Source of the DNA: Ectocarpus siliculosus
Lineage: Eukaryota; Sar; Phaeophyceae; Ectocarpales; Ectocarpaceae
NCBI GenBank assembly: GCA_000310025.1
Contig: FN647938.1
Coordinates: 541,044-605,043, forward strand
Direction: 5' to 3'
DNA length: 64,000 nt
How positions within the stretch are numbered: position 1 is the first letter of the stretch; every line of letters starts with the position of its first letter. The position numbers were made by a program, and so were the translations under genes. The notes below the pieces were generated by a model. It had not been told where the DNA came from and ran no database searches. It saw only the letters and a list, made by a program, of their open reading frames with translations. Positions 1 through 13,200 of this stretch are shown here, piece after piece.

Positions 1-2460
1 TATTCCCTGTGGCTGTTCGCGCGCAACGCAGGCGTTCGCATCTAATAGGCAGTGTTTTCTCTCTATCTTTCTATCTTTCTCTCTTGCTCTCTCTCTCAAA
101 GTTCCCTCATAGCACCGGGGCTTTGAACGCTGCATACCGTGCAGTTGTACAGCTGCCTGCTCGCCTGCCTACTTCTGCATTCCCGAGAGGTTCGAGGCGG
201 CGGAACCGCGAACAGTTCGAGTAGTCGCTCATCTGTCCGTCTGCTCCTGGGTGCGAAATCGCGAAATCACATTTCTCACTTTCCGCTGTACCGTGTACAG
301 CACAGAACGCCACATTACCGCGTGTCCCTGGGGCCTCCCTACCACACCAATCCCCTATATATGATGCATATATCAACATACGTAACGACGACAGCGGCAG
401 GAGCGTTCGGATGCTAGCAGGGTCCGAGACGATTAAACCATCCTTGGTGATCAAATGTTGTATCTCAATGATTGAAAATTGAAAGAGGTATTGTCATCGG
501 CATCCAAGACACAAGCTCACAAATTCGCCGCCCAGGAAACATCTGGGTATTTTTCATCGTCCAGGCGAAGTATTGATTTGTCTGAAGATGATTGGTGATG
601 CCATTCTTTTTACCAAAAGCTCCACTACAACTGACCAAATGGAGAGTCAAGATTCTGCCTGGTAAATAGCGAAGGAAACTGATGCAGAGAGAGATCCAGG
701 AGCATGTGGTCCGTGGTCTGGCGAGAGGATGGGCGTAGAGAGTCAGAAACGCACATGGGTGGGAACTCGCTGTCGGGTGCGTATATCATACTCTACTCCT
801 ATCTTTTTGTGCGCGCTGACTGAGATGCTGCTGCGTGCTCGTTATCCACAGTCCTCGTTGTCGACAGTGGATTTTGGGGTTTCGAAACTGTTCATACGTA
901 CGCAGACGAGCGCGGGTGGACCGCGGTCATCCTGCAGGGGCCATGTGCAATGAAGTACAACGTAGCCTTCACAACCTGTTAATATTTTCTGTTTTCCTAA
1001 AAAGCTAGGTTCCGTCTTCCTGCTACGTTCTACTCATTCCCGTACCTACTCTACCTTCGGCATGCCCATTGGACCACGCCACCCCCAGTGAGTCAGCGGG
1101 GCCCTTCAATGCCCTAGTACTCCGTAGTCTACAAGGACCATCCAAGGCATGCGGAACTGGTTGCCTGAGGAGACGGAAGGTGAACTGAGTCCGGACAGTG
1201 AAGTAGGTGACGACAGGCGACTACGTGTAGTGTTCAGCACTACCTTCCTCGTTTAGCAGCGAAGTTCAATGCAATTCGCAAGCGCTCGTCGGGGTAAATA
1301 TTGTGAGGAACGGCGCGAGCAGGAACAACAAAAATGATTGAAACGGAACCGCCGAATGGTAACAAATTCCGACGAAAACTCGTCGAGCTCCTCGCAGCTT
1401 TTTTGCAACCCCGTGCCAGCACACTTCTCACTTCCTCGTTCACACTCTTGACAAGCTCCCGATAATCGAAAGACACATTCCAAGACCTTCAGCATGGCAG
1501 GACGGTACGTTTAGCAAGGTGAGCAAACCAGGGCAGGTCTAGTCCTGCCAGTCGCTCGAAGTTAAGTTGTGTATGCGCGCCGCCGAGCAGCGTGAATGGC
1601 GCATATTCAATTACTTGCGGTTCCGACACCGAAGCTGCCTTGCTTCTACTCGGGGTCAAGCAGGTGTGGTATCTAAAAACCTGATGGGCGATGTATTGCC
1701 CTCAGACCTTCGTAGTGCCTGGGTGCATAGAATGTCCCTCCCGGTTGGTCACACGAAAAAACATGACACCAGTGCAGAGACGTTGCAGTCTACATTACAG
1801 TTCATCTCCATTGTTCTACGACTACAGTAGATTAGTCTGTTGGGGATGGATTCCGGGCGACTCCTGGTGCGCTCTTTCTTACCACGTGGTTCTGGATGGT
1901 TCGCGAGGACACAACGCGAGCAACCGACTACGCTCGCCCCGTATAAGCGTCGGCCACTGTGCCCTCCTGCGTCATTCTTCCTTGCGAATCGTAGTCTAAT
2001 CAGAATGCCTATGTTGAGCTCGTGCCGTTAGCGTGACTGACTAAGCATTGATCGAAGCCGTAGTGAGGAAAATATCGTTAATGGTCCTGCAGAATATGTT
2101 GTTTAGTGTTCAAGGTAAGATCAAGGCGACAGAACACAGCATAGATTTTACACGCCGGGTACATTGCTTCGCGGACATGTGCACATGACAAAGGTTTCTG
2201 AATGCATACTGATCTGGTCGTTGTTTGCAAATAGTTGCTACGTTGACAAGATGCCCATTTTGTGCACGATGCTGTTCCCAAACCCTGCCGAGTTGGGGTG
2301 GGGTCCACTGGCTCTCGCACCGAACCAAGTAAGTGTGCCGAAGCGAATGTTGGTGAAGCTTTATAATGCGGAATTCGTGATATTTTGGCGGAGATGAAAT
2401 CCAACAATGATTGGGGTGGTCGGAGAGTTACCGTACACAAACCATCAAATACATACCGTT
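1..2460. other. Gene-poor stretch, no supported gene
   Basis: I see no exon chain here that I can support. A CT-rich run lies at about 58-99. Short open frames exist, for example a 35-codon frame at 1149-1256 with acidic, coding-like composition and another short frame starting near 681, but none joins to a second exon in a consistent phase. They could be remnants of decayed elements or chance. Confidence 0.5.
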
Positions 2461-3116
2461 ATCGCCTCCTTGATCTGCCCCAGACCGAATCCTTCCTCGT
2501 CCAACTCGGCGTTGCTGGCCGTGGACCCCTCGGATCCCTGGGGAACTCGCTGTTGGTGACCTTGAGGCCCCGTCTCGTTCCCCTTCTTCGCCGAAGCGTC
2601 TGGCGCTGGTACGACGGGCGGCATGCCTGAGTGGTGGCAAACACGAGCGGGGCGAGATGCCGCCCGTGCTGCGCCACGTTGGAGAATTTTTCCCTCCAAT
2701 TGGTCCCATAGTGCCCGCCCTTCCTTGGTCCCGGTGGAGATATACTTTCAGGGCCTCGATTTCGTTGTCCTTATCGATGACCTGCAGGTCGGCGATAAGG
2801 ACGAAGAAATCGAGGCCCTGAAGGAAGGTCTCCACCGGGACTAAGGAGAAGGGCGGTCCCTATGAGACCAGTTGGAGGGAACATTTCTCTAACATCAACG
2901 TCACGCCGCAAGGGAGGCATTTCGCTCCGCCTGTGCTTGCCACCACACAGGGCTGCCGTCCATCGTACCAGCGCCAGACGTTCCGGCGAAGAAAGAGGAC
3001 GAGACGGGGCCTGAACGCCAGCAGCAGCAAGTCCCCGAGGGCTCCGACGCGCCCGCGGCCAGCAACGCCGACTTGGACAAGGATTGATTCGGCCTGGGGC
3101 AGATGAAGGAGGCGAT
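2461..3116. repeat. Large imperfect inverted repeat with decayed coding copies
   Basis: The left arm (2461-2784) and right arm (2785-3116) are reverse complements of each other with substitutions and small indels, meeting at the perfect palindrome GACCTGCAGGTC (2779-2790). Read outwards from the centre, each arm encodes the same peptide family. Both show a segment like IEALK..LHRD near the centre, a VPAPD..AKK segment mid-arm and FGLGQ-KEAI at the end. The right arm carries in-frame stops, including a TGA near 3085, and its frame runs on past the repeat through a glutamate/lysine-rich, coiled-coil-like segment to about 3267. This looks like a head-to-head duplication of one gene or mobile-element segment, both copies now decayed. 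The parent family is not recognised. Confidence 0.85.
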
Positions 3117-3696
3117 ACTTCGGTCCATGGTGGTGTTCAAGCAGGAGGAGAAGCGCGACCTGCAAGAGGGGAAGGCACCATCGGCACCGCGGGCCAAGGC
3201 GACAGCAGCACCGGGAAACTACATGCATCGTTACTCCAAGTATGAATATCGCAACCAAGCGCTGTAGGCTCAAATCACACGTGGTCGCCAAGGGACCCCA
3301 ACCCCGAACACAGCTCCCTGATACTGTAGGGTATCCACACATTGCTATGTTAGTGTTTTGGCGATGTTTTCGGCAAAAGAGCACTCGACGTTCATAGCGG
3401 AGCGAGTGAGTCATTTCAACGCACTCAAGGGTTCTCAACGGAAACTACAAGAAGAATATTGTATGCGACGAGGTCGACCGCAGCTACCAGTGTGCCGTCG
3501 AAGTCAAACATGTAGCAGACCACCCAATAGCGAGATTGGCAGGGTGTGATCTGTCTCTTTAGGCAGTAGCATCGTTAGTGCTCTCGCCACCGTCATCGCC
3601 GCCGTTCTGACCAACCCCTTCACCACCCGCCCGCTTCTTCCTCTATGGTGTTGGGCGCGCGGAGAAAGAGCGACAAGAAGGAAGAAGCCCCCAACC

Positions 3697-4145
3697 ATGG
3701 CGTCAACCAACCCGTGGGAGTTTTTCACGGACGACGAGAACGAGGATGAGGAGGGCGAGGGCAAGGGAGCCAAAGGTGAGCTCCCTTCTAGGTGCTGCTG
3801 CAGTTCGATGCACTTATCTCAGGTAGCAGGACCATCCTCTCGACCCTTCACGGGTCCTTCGTGTTGTGGGTGAACGTCTGACATCCCGGTTTTACGAGGG
3901 TCACGACGTTCTCTGCAGCATGTGAAGTGCAAGTGATCTAGCTGTCCGTATTAGCTCTCCGTTTTCGTGATCAAGACGAAGTCCTTCTTCATTCTCCCTA
4001 TCTACTCGGTTAATCGTGTACTCATTCACCCTGTAATGTTGCAGGAGCGAGGCCCGCCGACGCCACGCCCATCACGTCGCCCCCTCGGCAGAGGTCGAAC
4101 CCGCGACAAGTTCCCGAGCCAGAGTCGCCGCCGGGGCACCAATAA
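3697..4145 (+). CDS. Candidate small two-exon gene, acidic N-terminus
   Basis: Exon 1 (3697-3775) starts at an ATG in a good context (AACCATGG) and encodes MASTNPWEFF followed by a strongly acidic D/E/G run. It ends at a canonical GTGAG donor. Exon 2 (4045-4145) follows a TTGCAG acceptor in matching phase (Gly split 1+2) and ends at TAA, giving 59 residues rich in Pro, Ser and Arg. The first residues resemble the N-terminus of Stm1/HABP4-SERBP1-type ribosome-associated proteins, but this is a weak resemblance and the conserved arginine/glycine body of that family is absent. It may be a truncated gene copy, a real micro-protein, or a first exon whose true partners I did not find. Confidence 0.33.
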
Positions 4146-5572
4146 TGGGCACTAAGAGTGCTAGCCTAGCCCGACAGGGTCGTTAGCGGCGTGGCTCACA
4201 CCGGGCTTTCCATAGATTGCAAGAGGGGGCTCGGGGTTGCACTGTATGCAATATTGTGCCTCCTGAACGCTTGATATTCTGATATGACGAGGACCTATGT
4301 GTCGTTGTAGAAGTAGGCCACGGATTCTACCAAGAAGGATCACACCGTATCGTACACATGCCAATTATATAGAAGAGACCTGAAGGATTTGACAAAGACC
4401 TCGTGGACACACCCTGTTCTTGTAGGTTGATGGGCCTTAACAGACAACCAGCCTCCTCGCGTTACCTTGGTCGCGTGGCGTAGAGGGGGCTGGAAAATCG
4501 CAGGAAATCACAGGTCTGGGGCCAACATCATCTTCATTCAGTATCTCGATGCTTTTGCTGCTTGCGCTGGAAAACGTCATGGGGATGTTTGTCCCATTCA
4601 CTTCACATGCTGCTCCAAATCATGTATCGAATTCAGCAGGCAGCACGACTGGCAGTGCGCATAGGCAACACGAGTAGTCCAGTACCAACGAAGAAACTAT
4701 CAAAGAATCACTCAAAATGGTGTGGCAGGCTCCAGAACATGAGCAAAACTGACGTTGAGCCGCTGTGTTTACCAACCAATTGGACCAACTCATCGATTGT
4801 CAATCAATGCATCTCGAGGTTCCGTTTTTATAGGCGGCAGCCCATCCAGTTGAGTCTCCATCGAAGTGCTCAAGATCGAACTGAGGCTAAAACACGCAAG
4901 AGGCATGCGAACCTGGCGACAACCTCGAAGTGATCAATATATTTCACTGGATCATTCCAAACATTCAAACCATAAATTTATTGATCTCGGGGCAAACTTC
5001 ACATTTTATAAATCGTTGTCGTTGCTAGGGGTTCACTCCTTCATGCCGCAGCAATTACGCATCCATGCCCCTTGCGCTCTGTAGGATGAGCGGCCTGTCA
5101 CACAGAAGATGCAAGCGGGTTTGACGCCATGCTCATAGTCTAGTCGGTCACACGTCGAACGCCGACAGTGCTACAGAAACACCATAAGCCGATATTGTTG
5201 TGCAATAATCAGAGCACAGCAAGCCTTTGGAACCCTTCGGGAGGTAAAAAAAAGCAAGGGGGAGGGGAGCACATATACCCAGAGTACGCACGACTCTTCC
5301 CGCCCGCTCGAGCTACGGCTAATGTGTGTCTCCATATATTGCCCCGCGCCTTATGCTAAACCGAAACGCACCGGGCCGAAGAACAAGTGCTAACGCCACC
5401 CTTCCTTCTCTCTCGCCAGCACGAAACGCCGTCCAGCACGCAAGCTGGCATTGGCCGCGCTACAAAGTTTTGAAGGGTGTAGGGCAGAGAACAACTCGAA
5501 CCCGGAACCTTTGAGCCTCCCCTCATCACGTTCGTTCGTGATCAATCGTCGTCGTCGTCGTTGTTGTTGTTG

Positions 5573-5632
<60 letters not shown>

Positions 5633-8437
5633 GTTGTTGTGTTGCAGCATACAATATCTACGTATATCCAACCATGTCTGAATCATGCGACAATTGCAAT
5701 TTGCTGTAATCCGTGTGATTCGGGTATTTTTGTTCTTGTCCGGCCGTAGGACCAGCCAATCGACCAGCACGTACGTATCCTTGTGTCCCTGAGAGGGAAC
5801 TATTTGACCCAGCCGTCGCAACAAAACTATGTTACTGCTGCACTGTTATTGCAAAAATTTTTCTGTAGAGTTGAGGCGTATTGCTGAGTTGGGGATGCAA
5901 GCAGCGAATGCATCGTGAAAGCTGTCAAGGTTTGGATTTATGATGGACGTCGTCGTTCCGGCGGCTCGCAAGGCGGACGTGAGTCATACTCGTTTTCCAA
6001 ACACGAGTTGGTCTGCCACATGCACCGTATTAGATATACTTCTCCAACGCTTTCTCCAACGCCGCCTTAATCTCTCTCTCTTGGCCTAACACGGCCAACT
6101 ACCCCGTGCCCCAAGTAACGCCCAGCACGGGCTTGCTGCACCTCCACGCAGTTTACCTTTCACACCGCATCTCTGTTCCCGAGGCTATTTCCTTTCCTTG
6201 TTTCTCGTCTTTGTCTGTCCCTGTCTCACGGCACTCGCGCCAACCCCAACCCCGCGTCCACGTCGTGATCGCCCATGTTCTCGCTTGTACTCCTTGCGAT
6301 GACGTGCTTCGCCCCCTGCTAATACCTCGCGCTAATCGATGAACGCGTAGTAACGCGTGGTGCCCGTTGGGCGATCTACATTCACAACACGCACGGGCGG
6401 TAACTCACTCATTATGTATTGAACTCACTCACTCACTCACTCAAAGTGCGTGGACGGGCGTTTTTGGCACGGCCGGGGCCAGCTGATTGGTGCTAACCAT
6501 GTTGTAGCAAGTGATCTGAGTCATGGGTATATTGATGAGCCGGTGATTCATGGCAATGTTTCTTCTTCTGGACTGTGCCGTAGTCCACCAATCAGCTATC
6601 TGCAGCTACAGCAGTACCTCCCGCAAGGTCGATGAAGTTTCCATGAAGAACATGTGGCGCTCTTCCTGGTCTCCGTTGCATTCCTCTTGGGAATGGAGTT
6701 CATACGTGCATACGAAAGATGACCTGCTGTCCGCGCCGTGCCGCCTGAGACATGCTTGTCGGTCTTAGGGTCGACCTTTCGGGTGTACTTTTCGACATGA
6801 ATGCACGAACGCTCCTGGAACCTGACTGCACCACGATGTCTTGCCGTGCATGCCTCACAAACTGGGATGACATTCGCCAGAGCTGCATGTGGAACCCTCG
6901 TCGTGGAACCCTGTCGCTCACGTGCGCTGCTGCCGTCTGCAGCTCGCCCAATAGGAATCCCGACAACCCATAGCCCGAGAGTTAATACGCGCGTCACCTG
7001 GTCGAAAGCAGCAGTCGAAACATACCGACATGACGGTATGAATGCTGTGCAACAGTTGCATCTCACGGCAGTTTTTCGCGCAACGCTTTTCCATTTTTCG
7101 GGGGAGGGGGGACGGTGGCGACGTCTCATTTTCTCAGATTGTCTTAGACCTGCTCTCCACACACCTCACACTGCTGGACGGCCCGTGAGGTCCGTGGGGC
7201 GTTGCTGGTTTGGCCAATGGAGGCACGCTCGTCACAGGGTCCTGGTGATCCTTGCCTATCCGTTGCGCTTACATTGTTGTCGACCCAAGTTGGTGGATTT
7301 AAGGTAGGTTTGGCAGTTGCGCCGCATTTACGTCCATGGTTGTGCGGAGGCAGGATGGCAGGATGCTCGACATTGACCTAGCGCAAGATCTCCTCAACCC
7401 TATGTATGAAAGACGGCCCTTTCGCTCAATGTGTCATCTTACATGTAGGGTGGAAGGCGAAAGGGTCACTCGTAGTTCACGGACAAGATGAGATTGCTTG
7501 GGTGTACCGTCACGGGACTGTCATTTTCCGCCCTATGGCATCTCGCGGAGAAAAGGCTTACTACCATGTGCCGAGTGCCGAGTGTATACATCTGCGAGTC
7601 CTTTTGAGTTGGTGTCTGCAGATGATCGACACGTACGTTGCATTTCCATATCCTGAAGGCACCCGACCTAGACTACTGCTAGTGAAAATATATTGAAGAG
7701 CGTTCCCACAAATCGTTGATAGGGTAGTCTACATGTCCTGCATATATGCCTTTGGTGCGTGAGTGGGCACGACCTGCGCCACTACTGTGTCTCCTCTCTC
7801 ACTTTGCAACCACTCCCGCCGTGCGTCGACTCGCTACACCCGTGGCACATTGCATGCTCACCGCCACTCAACTGGCTGCTTCGGCAACGAAAGGAAGGAG
7901 ATGTGGCTCCCGTGGCTGTCGCCGCGGCCCTCGACTTTCTCTCCTCGCCGTGCAGGACTAGCGCGCGGTTCCCTGGACTACGCGTCGTGTTTGCGGCCGA
8001 GGAAGGATCGACCGCTCTGGTGGCCTTAAGAGAGCACGCCCCAGCCTTGGCGGAAGCGGGACACGAATCGTGAGTCGTGCACTGAAAGTGGCCGATTTGT
8101 GTATGGGCGAGTCATGAATCGTGAGTCGTGCAATCACGTTGGCCGAGTGTAGGGACGCCAGTAGGAACAAGCAGGTACACCAGGAGGTGAGCTGCAGCCG
8201 CAGGGCAGAGCATCCAAATCGTCGAAGGGGCGGAGCGTTCACCTTGAGTAGCCACCAGCGAGAGCGCGAACTCGTGAAACAAGGAAAAGTCTAATGCGCC
8301 CTGCTTCGGGTGTAGTGAGGCATTTTTTGTGTGGTGTGAACCGCTGCCGACTTTGCTTGCCGATCGATGTTGGGCGGAAATATTCTGTGCTCTACTGTTA
8401 GCGTGGATGCCTACAATTTCCATGAGTAATTATCAAA
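4146..8437. other. Intergenic DNA, mostly without recognisable content
   Basis: Apart from the GTT microsatellite and an ACTC-type short tandem repeat near 6408-6445, I find no supported gene. An open frame ending at 8073 (from about 7850) has coding-like composition (runs such as PVAVAAALDFL) and could be a terminal exon of an unrecognised gene, but I found no upstream exon in phase. Just after it, the segment around 8066-8096 (CGTGAGTCGTGCA core) is repeated about 50 bp later near 8113-8147. Confidence 0.4.
5548..5645. repeat. (GTC)n/(GTT)n microsatellite
   Basis: A GTC run passes into about 25 GTT/TTG triplets interrupted twice by GTG. Long open frames over it (poly-Val, poly-Cys, poly-Thr) are products of the repeat, not genes. 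Confidence 0.95.
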
Positions 8438-8770
8438 ACCGGTCGCCCACGCGGTCTAGTGGCGAGGTCGTGAGTTCGAATCCCCATGGGGTGAAAAATT
8501 TCAACTTTGGGGGTGAAAGCGAAAAAAGGCTGAAAAGCGCTCGTGAGTACCAAACTTCGACGTTAGCACCGTCGACGAGGGAAAGGGACGGCTGGACCCT
8601 TCTCGCAAAAAAAATAAAATTCAGCACGCACCGTAGGAGGAAGGTGGGGCACGAAGAGAAAAGAGAAGAAAAAAGCCCCAGTGTTTACCCCCTCCTGTGT
8701 GACCCTGGATGGTTGTAGTTGTACGAAAAAGTATGCTGAAAAGTGTAGTACTCCTGTGTAGTACACGCCT
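8438..8770 (+). repeat. tRNA-related SINE-like element, copy 1
   Basis: The element begins with an A-box-like GCGGTCTAGTGG (about 8451) and a good B-box (GAGTTCGAATCCCC, 8472-8485), the internal RNA polymerase III promoter arrangement of tRNA-derived SINEs. The following unique body shares several blocks, in the same order and spacing, with a second diverged copy at about 16330-16665: GGTCGTGAGTTCGA, TCGTGAGTA-CAAAC, a GTCGAC block and GTGTGACCC. No cloverleaf can be folded, so this is not a tRNA gene. Confidence 0.6.
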
Positions 8771-8865
8771 CACCGCGAAAAATGGGGGGACTGTCGCCAT
8801 AATAAATAGGGCGAAAACACACGCACACTTATTGGGATGAACGGGCTCTCTCTCAACAGGCGGTT

Positions 8866-9850
8866 GGTGATGAAAGCGTGCGCGTTGCCAGATGTGAGCA
8901 AGGCCGGGGCCCGCTGCGCCTACCTCGTCAACCCTTGCAACTGGCGCCTGGTGAGTTATCATTTTGGTTATTTCGCGACTGGTCATGATGAATGGGGACA
9001 GCAATGAAATGCGACAGACCCAACGTGCTTCGGTCACCACTTGCCCTGCCACATGATCTAGCCCAAGGTTTGGATTGCCCTGTGGCCGTATAACCATGTA
9101 GCTCCGCTGCTCGGTGCGCCACCTGCCGGCTCGCCACCCCTGTTGTCACCGAAAGGCCTCACCTCACAGCGGACCTCTGGCGACCAAGTTCTTCTCAACC
9201 AAATTTGACGCTGGGGAATTGAGTGTGTGCGCCAGCGTCTGCCAGTAGCATCGACAATGGTGTTTGGCGAAATTTCAAACTTCCAACACAGGTCGCTGGT
9301 GGCGCGAGGACAAACATGCTCGTCAACCGTGCTGCGGGAGATTCTCTACGGCAGGGTAGCTTAGAGGGCGGCCGTACGAGAGCTCTGGTTGCGGAACCTT
9401 TCGCGGTTAAGGTGTGAATCTTCCAGGCTATGGATACGGGTAGCACTAACAGAGCGGACTTTTCGAAGGAGCGCTCGTGGCGAAAGATTCTTGCCGAGGT
9501 TGCAGCGGACGTAGAAGAACGCGATTTACCAGAAAAGGACTGTTTTCGATGAGCAAGAGGGCGCCGGCGTTTCGTGGACCCCGTCGTAGCCTCGAAGAAG
9601 GTTGAAGCACACAGAAATGACGTGCGTCGTGCATTGAAGTTCAGTCAGATTACCCTCATTGTTTACAAAGTGTTCGCGAGAAATTTCTAGGTAGGAGGTA
9701 ACCGAATGGTTTCGCGAAACGCACGCCGCCCCCGAAATGTTACAGCTCTCCCAGGACTCTCCTCTGCGCAGCGAAGGAGTCGATACCGTGATCCAGGTGT
9801 GTGCGCGATTGGTGAAGCAAAATATGAAAAGTGGATCCCAAGGCGTTGAA
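8866..9850 (+). pseudogene. Possible decayed or unresolved gene
   Basis: A plausible internal exon lies at about 8861-8951: a pyrimidine-rich CTCAACAG acceptor, about 30 codons including the segment MKACALPDVSKAGARCAYLV, and a GTGAG donor. From about 9190 the same strand has one frame interrupted by only four stops (9415, 9550, 9688, 9848), with coding-like acidic/basic composition between them, for example FSKERSWRKILAEV near 9450. This pattern suits a gene or element remnant that has picked up stop codons. I do not recognise the family, and chance cannot be excluded. Confidence 0.22.
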
Positions 9851-10278
9851 TAGACGCGTCGCAAGGATAGAATGGAAACGATGTGCCCCAGGAGTGGGTA
9901 AGCTCGTGTGGGTCGGGCGCTCAAATCACATGCACTGCAGGGTAGGAGATCTCTTTGTGCGACACCACCCAGTCGACCGGATCCATCTCGTGTCGTCGTG
10001 TCTATCTGGGGTGTTTCGTACTCCAGTGCTTTTTTTCTCCCCCAAGAGAACGAAGCTCATAAGCGACCGTGTTGACGTTCAATGCTAAAACGATCATGGA
10101 GTGATGCAGCGCGATGACTCAGCGCCGTCATGCAGTTGCGGCGATGATTTTTCGCAGAAATATCAAGCATTCTTTTGCAGTGATGCAAACGTGTCAGTTT
10201 CGTATCATTCGGTTTATAGAAGACCCACCCCCTGCACTAAGTCTACGTGCTTGCGTATCGTGCGCCAATGAACGTGTG

Positions 10279-13200
10279 ATGGTCCAGGTGCTCGGACCGA
10301 ACCTAGACCCGCGGTTCCCCGAGTGCCTTGCCAACGAGCCCGACCGAGCGCGCTACCTCCTCCGTCAGTGCTACGACAAGACCCTCGATAGCTTCTGGAA
10401 ACTGGTATCGTCGGAAACATCCGGCGCAGCTGCCGTTGTCGCTACGCCCACTGCTGCTGCCGATACCGCTGCGGCGGCCTCTGCTGCTGCTGCTCCGGGT
10501 GCCAGTGGTGGTGGTGGTGGTGGGCACTGTAGTGGTAGTGCCGCTGCTGCTGATACTGGGGTCGGGAAGGGGGCCGTGACGAAAAGGAAACGGTGAGTAG
10601 AAGAAGATATCTGACGTGTTGTTCGCGTTCATCTTTCGTTCTTCACTCGCCCGCCACTGTTGTTCTTCACTGTTCGGGTTTGGTGATGCTGTGATGCATG
10701 CTGCTGTCGTGCGTGGCCGTCGCTTGAATTTGGTTTGTTGTGTTGAAGGCGCCCTTGCACTCGGTGCCGTGGGAAGCTAGCGCCTGTTGAAGGGTTTCGG
10801 CTTGCTCATTTCTTGTGGATGCTTTATGGCCACCTGGTGTTGTACATCCGGTGTCCCGCGATTGGCCATTTGACTGTTGGTACTCACGCTGGATGCTTGC
10901 TTGCTGATGATGCGTGCTAGAAAGTTTGCACAACAGCAATGAATGGCCGCCAGGGTTGATGTTGATAATTGTGTTCGTGTTTGATGTTCTCGTTCACCGT
11001 CTTTATTTCGCTTTCCCCACATTTTCCCTCCGTATTATTGGCGACCTTCCGCGCAAGAGCCTTAGCATTGCCCGAGTACCGACGAACACCACCAACTCCC
11101 GTGAAAGGCGCCGGGCACTGGAAGGCGGTGCTGTTTCAGTACCTGAAGGATGAGCCGATGCCCGTCGAGCTACAGGTACAGCGGGTCTATGTACTACGTC
11201 GAATCTATCAAGTTGTCGCGGACATGATACGGCATGTTGGGGGGGGGGTCGCCATTCGTACCGGCGCAAGGTGTGGGGCGGGGAATGCGGAAGGTGGGCG
11301 GGGGCGTGTTCTTCGAATTGGTTCGGAGTTCATTTCATGCCTTGGCGAGCACTTACTCTGTTTGTAGTCCGTGCGGAGGTATTTCAATTACGGAAAAAAT
11401 TAACAGTATTTCTACTAGAGCTCATGGTGGTGTTTCAGCACTTACTCCACGTGTACCAATATCGATTGGATCAATCCCGCGCACCTTGACCTCATTGGTC
11501 ATTGTGTACGCCTGGCCGCCGTCACCAGCGATTTCACTCCCTTTGAGGGAAATTGTGCTTGGTTGCCTGGGGTTTCAATTTGAGAAACTCGTATGCTTTC
11601 GTGCTGTAAACGCATGAGGATTTCGAAAACGTTTTTTTCATGAGTTCTCGTTCGTCGGCGGCGTATACACGCCCGAACACCCCTCTAACCTCTTTGGGCA
11701 CAAGCTCGAGTTTCGCGTTGGCATTGTTTACCCCCTTACCGACGCTGCCATTCGAAAATATATTTTATATGTACTGTGCCACTCGCCTGCAGCGCGAGGT
11801 CTATTTCTCGGATAACCAGTGCGTTGTCGTCTACGACGGCTACCCCAAGTCACGGTACCACCTGCTCCTGCTGCCCAAACCGAAGGTGGGAGGTATGGCG
11901 TGAGAAACGTTATTTTCGTCTTGCTGATGTGTTCTACCGTTCTACCTCAGTGTTCGGGTCGCCCTACCTTTGTTGCTGTTTTTCTTGGCTTGTCTTCGCA
12001 TTGTTTTCAAGCCGTGCTTGGCTCTGTCGTTTCACTTGTTCCGTGAAATGAAGCGGGACCTCTTGCTCGGGCTGGCTGCATACCCGTGTTGAGAGTGACG
12101 AGAAGGTTCTTCTATGCTGTTCGGGTTGATTTAACGCTTCCACACTGTGTTGTTTGGTATTGCAGCGCGGCCCCCGGAGGTAAAAGTATTGTCTCTGCTG
12201 CTTTTCCCACCGCGTAACTTCCGCGTCGCAACGAGCTCGGGGAACTTCCTCCAAAGAGAAGATCGTTTTGCCTGCCCAATACATACATCGTTCGAAATGT
12301 GGCAGGAATCGAGCGAGTGATCCAGAGATATGTAAGAGTGTGTGGCGATCAGTCTCGACAGGGAACGTGTACGTGTCTCGCCCTAACACCGCAAACGAAA
12401 AAGGACATGTGTAAACGCACACGTACCACGTTCTCCTGTCTCCTGGCGGTCGCTCCCAAGGTTCCCGTACACGGCTCCCATGCCTACTACTGCTGTGGCT
12501 CCTTAATCCGTGCTCCCTCGTTGTATTCCTTCGATGCCAACAACGAAAAACGAACTCCGCGCCTTCACCGTGAAGTTCCTGGACGTGAAACAAGCTTCGG
12601 AGCTCCGCCGGGATGAGCACCTCTCAAGCCTGCGCCAGCTACACGCCACAGCAACGGCGGTGGCGGAGGCGTTATCTCAACAGGGGGCTGGGGTTATCAG
12701 GTACGGTGAACGGTACCGCCATTGACTGCAACAATGTGTACACTTATGGATTCCCGGGTGTGATTTCTTGGTGTTTTTTTTTTTATCGGGCAACTCATCG
12801 CGTGCAGTTTGGACGGGAACGAACGGAAGAGAGGGGAGTCGAGTGGAAAACACGCGAAGAAAGGAGATTTGTCGTTCCGGGAAACCGCAGGTTACATGCG
12901 AACAATTCGTCTCCACTGCTGGCCGGTTTGCCGGATATGTCGACATCAAAACAATTCTGCCTAGGCGGGGTGCACGGAATCGCGACCCCGCGGGTGAACA
13001 CGCCGTCATGTTCCAGTTTGACCCTGACACACAGAACGCTCTGATTCTTGGCATTCGATCGCTTGGATGGCGAGAGTCACTTGCCATGTTTCTGCGAGTG
13101 ACCCCAAAGTCTTGATGATAATTTTGTGAGCCGCTGTCAGAATGAAGGCGCGGAGAGTCGTCGCTGTATTCGAAGGCACTACCAAGTCATCGCAGTGACA

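Noticed and set aside
5390-5824. Poly-Thr/Gln and poly-Val/Cys frames
   Set aside because: Created by the GTT microsatellite; no splice or composition support outside it.
6596-7162. 188-codon minus-strand frame with a CEAC motif
   Set aside because: No retroelement or zinc-finger motif continues, and a plus-strand frame of similar length overlaps it; compatible with chance.
8470-8486. tRNA gene suggested by the B-box GAGTTCGAATCCCC
   Set aside because: No acceptor or anticodon stem can be paired; it fits a SINE-like element better.
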